Below are positions 53,301 through 64,000 of a stretch of DNA of 64,000 bases, in pieces. The position numbers and the translations under genes were made by a program. The stretch's first letter is position 1. The number at the start of each line of letters is the position of its first letter. The DNA comes from Bradysia coprophila (lineage: Eukaryota; Arthropoda; Insecta; Diptera; Sciaridae): the NCBI RefSeq assembly GCF_014529535.1, contig NW_023503373.1, positions 744,001-808,000 of the forward strand, in the 5' to 3' direction. A model generated the notes under the pieces. That model searched no databases, was not told where the DNA came from, and was given only the letters and a program-made list of their open reading frames with translations.

Positions 53301-56300
53301 GCCAAGACAAAGTAAATTTTTAGGGAATTCAATTATTCAATTATACTACCAATGATGGTTTATATTACAATTATTGATCTTTTTACGAAATGTAATGAGA
53401 TTTAACGTTTTACATGTATCACTGTCTAACAATTAAATCTGCTACTTCCGTTGTTGAAACTATTTTTCAAAGTATTTTATGTCAGATCTTTTACTTCATT
53501 AGTTTAAACGTACATTTCGCTACATAAGTGAACAGAACAGAATCCATGACAATTTTTCTCATCGTTGTCGATAACAAATACATAAGATCTGCCTCGTAAA
53601 AATCAGAACGTTCAGTGTTTTCTAAATCAATTTTTTATTCACTAGTGACCCCACTCGTAATTGACTAAATCTTTTAGTTGTCAACTGAAATACATTTTTT
53701 ACTGCGCCCGAAAATCGAAAACAAAATCGCCCACTCGATCCCAATCAAGAGTCACCGAAGTTATTAGGGAAATGAAATTTGTCACATTTGTGTTGGCATA
53801 TTTGTAACGAAATCTATGATTTCATTCCGAAATGCTTAACTTAACTTAAAATGAATATTTTCAAAAAATTCATAATTTTTGTTTTAAATAAAATTTGTAT
53901 CTGCCAGAATGTTATCAAAATTATTAGTTTATCGAACGGATACCATTGTTAGGTACGGTGATGGTGCATTGCTTTTTTGTTTAATTGCTGAATGGTTTCC
54001 GTTTTTAATATAAAATTGGTGCAGGTTTTTTCATTGAATTTTTTTTTTAATATTCGATAGCATTGTGTAGTTACAACAACAACAACAACAACAAAAAGAA
54101 ATTATAATAAACAGGTTTTCAACCGATGTGTGTTACATGAATGTTTTAGATATCAATTATATGTGGGCGGAAGGAACGAAACCAACAACGTTAATAGCAC
54201 AAAATTATAGCATTTTTCCGTTCGGTTGAATTCAGTCAATTCCATAGATCACTCAAGTTTGATAATCGAAAAAAAGATTTAATCCTAGATCACAAATTAT
54301 TTTTTAATCATTAACTTTGGAAGCACAATCAAACAACACGTCCAAATTGACATATACAATTAAATTTCCACATATCTGAATAGATTCCATAAATTCGAAA
54401 TTACAGTCAAAAACATCGAACGAATCCATAGAAGTATTATCAAGCCATCCGTTTTAAATAAATAAAATAAAAACTTGTAATAACGAAAAGGGACGAAAGC
54501 AAACAATTACATTGGTTAGCACACTTCAAGTGTTGATGTTTGTTTCACCAAGAGGAAATATATAAAAATCTATTTCAATATCAACATTAATGGTCATTGA
54601 GGTTTCTGAATGTTTGTTTTCAATAGAATCAATATTCCAAATCATCCGGTTAAAAATGAAACCTTGAAGAGGTCTTATTGAATCACGAGAGTATGCAGTT
54701 CCCTGCGGCAGCAAACGTAAATTTTATAGTTTGCTATTTGCTTGTACTACATGTTCACGAAAAATTGTTGTCATGAGAGTATGACTTCGTATAACTTAAC
54801 AAAGTAAATTGTTTGTGTCTGCATAACCTGATCAGACAATGTCCTTACTCGTCGTATAGAGAAGTTTCCGTTAGGATTTCCTTGTCACATTTCGATGGAT
54901 TGAGAATGCTCATCCCGAGTTTCAATTTGACTACAGGACACTCACTTCATTTTTTTCTCGATATCTATTTGGAATTGTAACAATCTGTCAATTTTTTTGT
55001 AACAATTACTTATTTGAACAGAAATCATTGATCATTAAATATTCCAATGGCGCGCTTTTATTATTCTTTAGCCTTGTAAAAAGAAACCTTGATTATTCGA
55101 CCGAATATTTCCCCCCTTTATAACCCCTTGATAACAACAATCAAGGGACAAATTATTGAATTATTTCGATCTCTTCGATGTATTCAAATTTACTGTCCAA
55201 AATAAATATAAAAATCAAATATATATTTCCATAACACTTCCATTGTAATCAAGATTTATTTAGTACAACAATTATTGTTCGTTAAATATAAATAATTCAT
55301 GACTTTGTACCTGTACCTGTACGATTTATGTATGCTCCATTTATACAACAAGTTACAAGTGTTACAACTAACCACCTATATGTCTATATATACGTTTATA
55401 TATATTTTGTGTGCACGTTGTCAAAGTTATCTACTTTTTCCTATAATTTTCACAACAAATATTTCCCGTACACAAAACTCACGGAGAAAAAAGTGGTAAT
55501 AATAGTTGGCGACTAAGTACGGAAAAAAACATTACATTATCATACATTACAGAAATAAAATTCTAAATTATCATTTTGGAAAATCTAAGTGTTAAAATGT
55601 TCATGAAATGTGAGCAGTTCGAATAAATAATAAATAAGCAATTTTCATATATGGAAAATAGGTGCACAGGGTGACAAGTTGTATGTGTGCGTCATAAGGT
55701 GGTATATACCTATATGAATATACTGAAACCAGAAATTATTTTTATGAAAACTACCAAAATTTTCCACATTTTCACTTCCACAAATCAAATATAAAAAATT
55801 AAGGAAAAACTCAGAAGATTTAGGAAAACTTGAAGAACCATGGGAAACATTTCCCAAAAATAGTTTTTGTCTAAATCAGAACTCGGGAGAAAAACGACCA
55901 GTTGCGTTTTTGTGTGACTATTTACCTCAACTTCACCTCCGAGCACTACCAATTATTCACGACTTTCCCCGTATGTAAATGAACGAGACAGCTAACTCTC
56001 GTGGGTACTAAATCGAAATATTTATTTCCCTTTCGCTTCGCCCTGTGTACCCATTTAATGTCACTAATGTACTCATTCCACAAAAAATCGTGTCACAAAG
56101 GTACTGCCTATATTTTATACCACAGACTTACCATTGACAAGTAAATTCAAGAGTAAATTGCTTGCCAACAATACAAATTGTCTGTAAAAAATAATCGATA
56201 AAAATATCTCATTATGTAAAAGTTGGTGCGTTTGATTTACCATAAAAGGAATGGATAATTAAACGAAGGGAAAAACTATGATTAGCAATCAAATTAGTTT

Positions 56301-59300
56301 TAGTTTCATTTGTCATGTCACTTCATTAAATTGAAAGCTATGAGGTCTACGAAAATAAAAAGTTTCTTTTTCAGTTACGAAAGTACGGTGCAGCGCAAAA
56401 CTCATGGAGTCATAAAGAGAATTAAAAGTAAATTGTCAGCCGAGTTAGGATCCATAAAGGATATCTTATAGTAATGACTGTCAAACCATTAGTAAGTGAC
56501 TCTGAATCTCTATATCTCCGATTTTATCGTCATACGAGTCAGACTGGCGTCAGTTGAGCCATTAAAAAACAATGTTGAACATGACCCAGATTCAATGACT
56601 ACGATTTGATTTGATAACACCTCCAATCACGAACGAAAAACAAACCCCAGTCGGAGGTAATTCATATCGAAAATTTCCATAAATTATAAAATCTAAATGA
56701 CATGTTTGTTTCGTAAACATATTATTTTATGTTCAAGGCGAAACAACAAAAAAAATGATCACAAAATATTTATTTCATTACATCGTCTATGCAGTCCAAC
56801 CGCACATTAAACTAAATGCGTCAAATAATTTACTTAGTAATTAGTTGTAACATGAGTGTTAATTAAAAGTGCTGTTCCACATAAAAATAATATTTTCCAT
56901 TCGGGCTTTCATTTCGGGGCGACAAAATGTATAATTTCACTCAAGTATATTACACGTATCAGCTAAAATGAAACAAATTTTTGAAAATATTTATTTATAA
57001 CTTAAAGAATGAACGAGTGGGTGGATTGGGTGAAGGATAGGAATTTTGCTAATTTCAGTTTTTTTTATTACGTAAATAATATGGGTAAATGTTCATTCAT
57101 TTTTCATCGTCACTATGTTTCTGCACTTAACACATCTCATGCCACTGACAGTCATAAAAATTTTCAATTTTTTTCTCCTTTGAGTTCCATTAATTTTGCC
57201 GATTTAATGCGACGTCTTGTATATTTTTAAAAATAATTTTCGTTCCACTTTTTTGACAGATTTGAGCGAAAATTTAGAGTCATTTTAAACTTTTACAAAC
57301 CGTTAACGTGTCACGAGTTCCCCTTTGCTGTTTAAACATTGTTAGGTGACAATAGACTTTAGAAATTGAAATGAATTTTCTTCTATTGTATGATACTAAA
57401 TCTATCAATCATACAACTCATTATAGCGATGCATAATACACTAGCCAAAGCTCATCGCTTTTATTGTTGTCGGTATTGTTAACAGATGAATGACTAGCAG
57501 TTTTTATATGGTGAAACAAATAGCCATTGCATCTTTTTGAGGTGGTCTTCGCTCACAGATTACTAGCAGTTCCATCCTGAAATGTCTTGATCTTCGGTTC
57601 ATACTTTCTAGATTCAAACATTGAATGTATGAGAAATTCCAAGATGTATTCGATTTATCGCATCTCACTTGAATATTTCGAAATTGAAAATTTCCATTAG
57701 TTTCTAAATTTGTGTCGCCAAAAACTCTACGAATATTTTCCTAGCGACATTCTTAAATGCATTTCGCAATCAAAATTTATCGTCGACCTCCGACTTCTAC
57801 CTACGTTCACGGTTGGTGGAAAAAATAACTTTTTACAAAATATACAAATTGAACTCATTAATTAAATCCGTTTAGAAAAAATCTGTGAACTAAAACTATT
57901 TCGTCGCAAGTAATTTTAGAATTTTCACGATGGTACAAAAGTTTGAAATCTGCGATCTTACAGATGCTCGAAAATAAATCTTTTAAAGATTAATATATTT
58001 TGCCATTCGTTCTAGTTGTGTAAACAGCATTACATGTACAAATATACCGAGAAAATTACGAATAATATTTTAGCGAATATTTTCCACAACTAGCCAAGGC
58101 AATAAAACATTCTGAAAGATGACAAAACAAAGAATGTTGAAAAGTTTTTGAGCATCTTGTCCTCGAAATAGACTGTAATTTGTGGCATATCTTTCCAAGT
58201 TAATTTTTTTTTCGTATTTTTCTTCAGGTTTTTTTTGTGAAATTCGAAAAACAACATTTTAACTCAAGTCGAGTTGAGAGACATTTTCATCGCATTGCTT
58301 TATTTATATTTAAAATAAAGAAAAGACAAATTTTAGCTCTTGCCAAGTCCGCAATAAGAAAAGTCTGATTAAGAAATAGAGATCCTCTATAATAAGAATA
58401 AAAAAAAGTATAAAATAAAAACAAGAAATCCAATCACGACATTGCAATGGCATGACCAATCAAATCTCGGTCGTTGTATGCGCAAGTCTATGGTTTCACG
58501 TTTGGTGTTTATTTGAAATGTGGTTGTTTTACGCTCATATAAGTGTGTATATTATACACTCGTAATTATATGAATATTATCTTTACTTCGAATGAAAAAG
58601 TGGGTGGAGCTGGCACTGACTTGCAAGCATTGTGCGTTAATAAATCCAATTGTTTAACCAAAGTATTATAAATAAATGCTATCGTTTCGCTACACGTGGC
58701 TTTCTTTTAATAAGAAAACTTTGATTCGTATTATGTGTAAACTTTGATGGAAAAGTTTAGCTATGGCAAGGAAGTTCAAATTACTAGTAGAAACCTTATA
58801 TTTCGACCAGTGACTTTTCACTTAAACTTAAAAGAATTTTTTTTCGAAAAGACCATTAACCACATAGTTCATATTGTCTACGAAGACAGCAAGATAATTT
58901 GTCGTTTTCTTTTTGTATTTTCAAGAAAGAACATCTTTGTTCCAAATCTAGTCTGGGTATTTTTAGCTATTTTGAGGAATAATATACAAATAGTTTTCCA
59001 GAAAACCAATAAGTTTCCATTATTATGTCGTTAGTCGGATCGTTAATTACATTTTAGTCGTGGTGTGAGTTCTTTCGAAATTTCAGGACACAAACGTCAT
59101 TGCAACCTTTTTCCCGTTTTATTTTAACATGCACTGCTATTATTAGTGTGAGCGTACATATGTGTAAAATTCGTTGACAAATAAAATCCTGTGAGGAATT
59201 TTTTGTTAAAATCATTCCTGGATTCACAAAGTTTTCAACTGATTTTCTGCGAATATCCGTCCCTCGGTTTTCACCATTCGGTCGCAAAGATTTTTTTTAC

Positions 59301-60310
59301 ATGAACAATTTGTTTGTCCGATTGATAAAGCAAAGTATTACTTAAAGTCGCTCCGTTAGTCCTACGTTTTCAATTGTTAACGGAGTCAAAAATGGAGTGA
59401 CTATACGCTTCGTACTCTAACTTAATCACAATCAACATTATCACTGGATTTCCTTTCTTATCCGAGTTAAGAATTTAATATTTTTCATTTCTATCAAGGG
59501 TCTTGGGTGGGAATGCAAAAAAAAGCATAAAATGACGACGTGAGTTACAACCAAAGAAATTGTTTAAGAAATAATTATTTTCTGACATACTGAACACGAG
59601 CTTTTTTTTCCTTTTTTTACGAAAATAAATTAATCCACCAAACTACAAAAAAAATATTTTTCATTTCTTAGAACTTTTTTTTGTTGATTGCAGTTGTTTT
59701 CTTTGTGCCAATTAATTTCGATATTTTGTGGTTGTGCTAATGTTGGATGGTTAGACAGTCTGACAAAATGGGGTTTGCAATTGCTTTAGTCATTTGATTA
59801 TGTAATTAATTTTCCAGGGTACAGCCATCGTACGTGTACAGTTCACCGTATCTAGGCGCTGCGACAACCGCTTCAACAGCCGGACTTGTACCGATACAGG
59901 CAACACAATTGTCACACGCTGCTGCACTAGCTGCAGCCACAAATCAATTCTACGAATATCAAGTAAATGAATAAAATTTAATTAACTTGTGGGCCTCTGA
60001 TTTTAAATTGTTATGTCTTTCAGCAAAATGCTGTAGCAGCTGCAGCTGCATCGCCATATCCAGGTCAATATGCCGGATTCGAAGCGTATCCGTATACTAG
60101 TGCTGCGGGTAAGTAGTTTTACGATACTCTTCTTTAAAGTGGGATATTTTAAAAATGGGTCCTGTTAAAGGTGCAGCAGCCGCTAGCTATATGACCCCAT
60201 ATGGATATACAACGTTACCTCAGAGTGGTGGTGTTGCTGGTGGAATACCCGGATTGTCACCCTATCAACAAGCAGCAAATGCTTCTTTACAAGAGGCAAG
60301 ACTTCAATAA
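47368..60310 (+). CDS. Rbm24: RBM24/RBM38-like RNA-binding protein (SUP-12 family)
   Basis: Six coding exons (47368-47640, 49295-49421, 51494-51554, 59818-59962, 60024-60108, 60171-60310) join in frame to 276 residues; all junctions are GT-AG and phase-consistent. One RRM spans about residues 46-121. Its RNP2 is [13 protein letters not shown] and its RNP1 is [10 protein letters not shown], split by intron 1 between GF and [21 protein letters not shown] and [14 protein letters not shown] follow. The tail is Ala/Tyr/Gln-rich ([34 protein letters not shown]), as in this family. RBM24, RBM38 and SUP-12 bind GU-rich RNA and control muscle-related splicing and mRNA stability. The RRM context has ILG where most relatives have YLG, a small deviation. 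Intron 3 is 8.3 kb and shows no extra exon that I can support. Confidence 0.93.
54070..54095 (+). repeat. (CAA)n microsatellite
   Basis: A run of about seven ACA/CAA units in intron 3 of the RBM24-like gene. The surrounding intron (51555-59817) is AT-rich, with poly-T tracts and no other clear feature. Confidence 0.8.
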
Positions 60311-62700
60311 TATTTACTTAGAAGTAGTTTTAACCAAATATAGGAAGGAAAAACCAAAAACAAACACAAATTAAAGTTAAAATACTGAAAAAGACGAGGA
60401 CTTTATCACATTGATTTGTAAATTTGGTCTAAACAAAGATGAATGTAAATCAAAAATGTTTTTGGGTTTTTTTTCTCTTAATTAGATAAATGTCATGCTT
60501 TTTACAATTGCAATTTTATGTGAACCAAAATACTAACACGATCGAATCGTCAAAAATGGATGATTGGTTTTCACCAATTTGTGTAATGAGAACATTTTTG
60601 TCCCACGTTCTTCCGAGTGCAATTTCCATTTTAAAGATTTTTTGTTCCTTACATCCACCGTTCCACCGCTCGAATTACGTTTCTAGACAACATATTCGCG
60701 CTTCTAATTTCGGTAGCCTAAGATTTCTTCAATAAATCTATCAACCTTCTATCGACAATATACTAAAATTTATCGAAACTGATACTTCTTTTGATCCAAG
60801 TTCAATATATTGAAGGAAAATGTTTTACTTCATTAATTTAAACATTTAATTTGCTATATAAGATGTTAGCCAGAGTTCAATGTTTGTTTTTGCTGTCGAT
60901 GTCGTTAACAGATGAACGTCTGAATGAATGTGTGAATTCAATTGAAACTAACAAAGGTCATAATGGACGTAACATGTATAAATTTCTTTGAATTTAATGC
61001 ACCTGAAACCCAATGATGACATAAATCTAAAACTTTTACACGAAACTAACGCGCTCAATTCATTGACAATATTAATGAAAAAAAAGTAAAATATTTTGAG
61101 ACGGCAAAAGCTAATCGACCTTAGATGTTTTAAGACTAAACTATTACTACAAACATCAAAACTTTAACCATTTAATCATCAACTAACCAAACTTACATTT
61201 TCTAACGAAATTTTTGTTTTTTCCTGAAAAAAAATTGAATTGAAAATAAACGAAAAAAACCTTTACCGTAGAATACAAAATGGAGCTATGAAAACATCTA
61301 TAAAACTGCAAGAGAACTGCTGTAGACTGTAATTAACAAGAGAAATCGTCACAGTTTTTTTTAATATCTAGAGAAAAATTGTTAGATTCGTTCTATATCT
61401 AAAAACTTGAAATAATTTTTTTTTATTTATTTAATTAAAAAATCTAGTCAATTATTCGACGTATTTTGTACTTAGTTTTCTTTTCGTTTACGTAAAAAAA
61501 ATAATTTTGTTATTATTTTGAGAAACGATTTTCGGTTTGGTTGAAAGCAAAAGAAAGTAGTGTAGATGAGGAAGAAACCACGACACACAGAAATGAATTC
61601 GTTTTTTTTTGTAACAATCCGCGTAAGTTTAAATGACTAAATAATTTATTTATTTAAATTTAAGAAATTAAAAAGAAATAAATCTTTGACGGATGATGAT
61701 GGTCGGCGCTAAAAAGGGAAATTTTTAGAAAGAAGAAATAAATAAAAACAAAAACAAAAAGTGAAATTAATTAAGGATTACTTTAGGTAAGCAAAAATTA
61801 TGTTTAAAACAAAACAAAAACCAAAATTATATAGAATGAGAGGACGAGAGAAAGACCAATATAGAGGTATGGATGTATTGCACAAAAAAGCGAACTGAAA
61901 CAATCACAATTCTTTTCTTTGTTATTGTGGACAAATATATCTCCGTCCATTTAGCTTTTTTTGTAATTTTTAATGATGAAAAAATTGACAAAACAATAAA
62001 AATGATAGAAAACTACAAAAAAAAATATAAAAAAGTTAAATGAGAGCGTCTTTCTTATTGAACACACAAAATATTTTAAACCAAAAAGTGTAAATCCAAA
62101 TATTTTTTATTGTTCTTACTAATAAATTATATACAATTCTCACACCACCAATATATCAAATCGTAGTTGTAAGTGAAAAACATCTCATTAAAAATTTTCT
62201 TATTGAAAAAAAAAATTACAAAAATCTCATATCTTAAAACAAATTAATTGAAACAACAACTAAATACCACAAACACTTAAATGTTGTAAATCTAATAAAA
62301 AAAAACAAACAAAAATACAAAAAAAACATAAAAACAAGAGAAAACATAAACTTTATAATAGGTAAACTAATTAAAAAATTGTTAAATTAAGTTATTTAAT
62401 TTATATGGATACTATTCTCATTTTTATGGAAATCTAATTAATATATTATTAAAAAAAACATAATTATTAAAAAAGCAAAAAATTATTGATAATTTTATTT
62501 AAAAAAAAAAACAAAACAAGAAAAAACGACAAAATAAAATTGACATAAACAAATGAAACAAAAAACAAAAAGTTACACAAAAAAAAATCGTTTAGCTGTT
62601 AAGATCATTACATTTTAAGAATTTAAATTTACATGAAATCTATACAGACAAATATAAGCAAATACAAAACTACGGTGTTGTTTTCCTTTAAATCATTCAC
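60311..62700 (+). other. Probable 3' UTR and flank of the RBM24-like gene
   Basis: AT-rich, A-run-dense sequence follows the stop, with many AATAAA-like hexamers (e.g. about 61245, 61738, 61996, 62120). Which one is used cannot be decided from sequence. Composition becomes less extreme after about 62700; 62700-63330 shows no gene. Confidence 0.45.
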
Positions 62701-63329
62701 GTTTTCATGGACACCAATAAGCTCGAGTAAACCATTCTAATTGCACAAGAAAGAAGCAGACGTTAGTGCACTAAATTTCCCATTTTATTATAATCAAAAG
62801 CCTCAGCCCACAACTGTCTGAAAGTACTCGCACTTGCTGCTCCTATAAGGTTGGGACGTAGGGAGCTAAATTCAACATTTTCTCGCCGACACATAGCGTT
62901 AAGTTTTTGTGTTTATGCCTCAAAGTATCACTTTCGATCCATTTTACGATTTCGATGAGATGGATGGGTCTTCGATTCGTTTCTAAATTGAAACAGTAGT
63001 AAATGGATGCTGGTACCAAACTTGGGAACTAAATTAATCATTGTCAGATTGTCGAAATAGCACAATCAAAAGACACATTTCTTAGTTTTTGCCAATATAT
63101 TTCGTTCTCAATTCGAGAACATCAACAGGGCTGTAACAAAAACAATCCATTGATGACAACATAAACTATAGCTGAATAAATAGATGCCTATGTTATAGCT
63201 GTACCTATGTGTACTCGTACAAAAAGCATAAACTGCCCATAACAAAAGTTCTGCGTATGTTTCGTCTGTATAAATTATAAAAACAAATTACAAGAATAAG
63301 CTACTAGGCTAGTAGTGCTAGTACTTCGT

Positions 63330-63999
63330 TAGCAAAATCAACTTACAGAAACAATCACTTCAAACACGTCAAAAATATTAACAGTTTCTACATCATTCCA
63401 CTTCGGTTCATGATTTAATATAACAGAATGTTCGGTGACGGCACTATGATCAATGTTCTTGATCCTGGCGTTGTATTTATGCTGATACATTCTTCTTTTC
63501 AACTTCTGTTTCGTTTGTCCAATATAAATGGCATCGCAAGAGCATGTGACTTTGTAAACAGCATCAATCTATTGAAACAATATTTCTTAACATTGTTGTC
63601 ACCTGTACCAACTGTTGTAAAATATTCTTTGCAAATTGATTTCAGACTTTCAAACAAACCTCTGGAATACGGAATTGCTACAGTTGGCTTATCATGTTTT
63701 AGTCCATGAACTTAGTTGATCATGGATTGAACGGCTGGCTGTCGTTTTCTGCTATCTTCAATTTCGTTTTGCTAATGACGTCTTCCGTCAATTTGCTAGG
63801 ATATCCATTAGACTGCAACGAGTTCCTTAGTAATGGGGGACTGAAGTTTTGACAAGTAATTTTTAATCGACGTAAAACATTATTCTAAACAAAAAATTGT
63901 TCAACGGTATGTCTCTAAAATGCACTGATCTTTTTATAAGTTCGTCTAAACTTCGAAACGTACAGCCGCCAGTAAGAAAATTACAAAATGGCGGCCCTT
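63330..63999 (-). pseudogene. Penelope-like retroelement fragment with GIY-YIG nuclease motif
   Basis: Minus-strand frames contain SNGYPSKLTEDVISKTKLK, TVAIPYSRGLFESLKSI, and then, in another frame, VYKVTCSCDAIYIGQTKQKL followed by KRRMYQHKYNARI and HSAVTEHSVILNHEPKWNDV. The last block is a GIY-YIG endonuclease start (YKxxCxCxxxYIGQT...R...H), as found at the C-terminus of Penelope-like elements. The pieces before it fit the region between reverse transcriptase and nuclease. Frameshifts or stops separate the parts, so the copy is inactive. It continues beyond the window edge. The overlapping plus-strand frame at 63428-63709 is its antisense shadow. Confidence 0.75.
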
Positions 64000-64000
64000 T

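Overview
This is AT-rich eukaryotic nuclear DNA. Genes have short GT-AG introns, and the proteins (Shank, cathepsin L, CSN1, RMDN1, RBM24) look like insect homologues. A lower dipteran (fungus-gnat-like) genome is my best guess, but that rests on general resemblance only. All coding models below were built by eye from reading frame, splice sites and family resemblance.

Layout. 0-4.3 kb: six exons of a Shank/ProSAP scaffold gene (+), with its 5' end outside the window and no SAM-domain exon visible. 4.3-8.5 kb: AT-rich, no gene. 8.5-17 kb: two tandemly duplicated, intact cathepsin L genes (-), each with a conserved promoter/first-exon block far upstream of the ATG. 17-20.4 kb: a local duplication, foldback elements and a decayed piggyBac-like transposase. 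20.5-22.4 kb: a CSN1 (COP9 signalosome subunit 1) copy (-) whose C-terminal domain is replaced by a ubiquitin-like domain. It is interrupted by a 146-bp hAT-type MITE and a 2-nt frameshift. 22.5-23.6 kb: a THAP zinc-finger gene (+) inside a 404-bp inverted repeat whose arms look identical. 24.4-25 kb: a small four-exon gene (-) of unknown function with a clear TATA box. 26.2-33.6 kb: two paralogous RMDN1 genes (-) on a duplicated segment. Between them lie LINE-type fragments. One copy carries a MITE and the other preserves the exact empty site. 33.6-47 kb: gene-poor, with foldback elements, a tRNA-like relic, a mariner-type MITE and a LINE tail. 47.1-62.7 kb: an RBM24/RBM38-like RNA-binding protein gene (+), six coding exons over 13 kb, with a long AT-rich 3' region. 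63.3-64 kb: a decayed Penelope-like element (-) with a GIY-YIG motif.

The genes are not an operon or pathway; they are unrelated neighbours. The strongest points for follow-up are the CSN1-UBL chimera, the THAP inverted repeat (a candidate hairpin-RNA locus), the filled/empty MITE site in the RMDN1 duplication, and a set of TTAA-flanked foldbacks near a piggyBac-like fossil.
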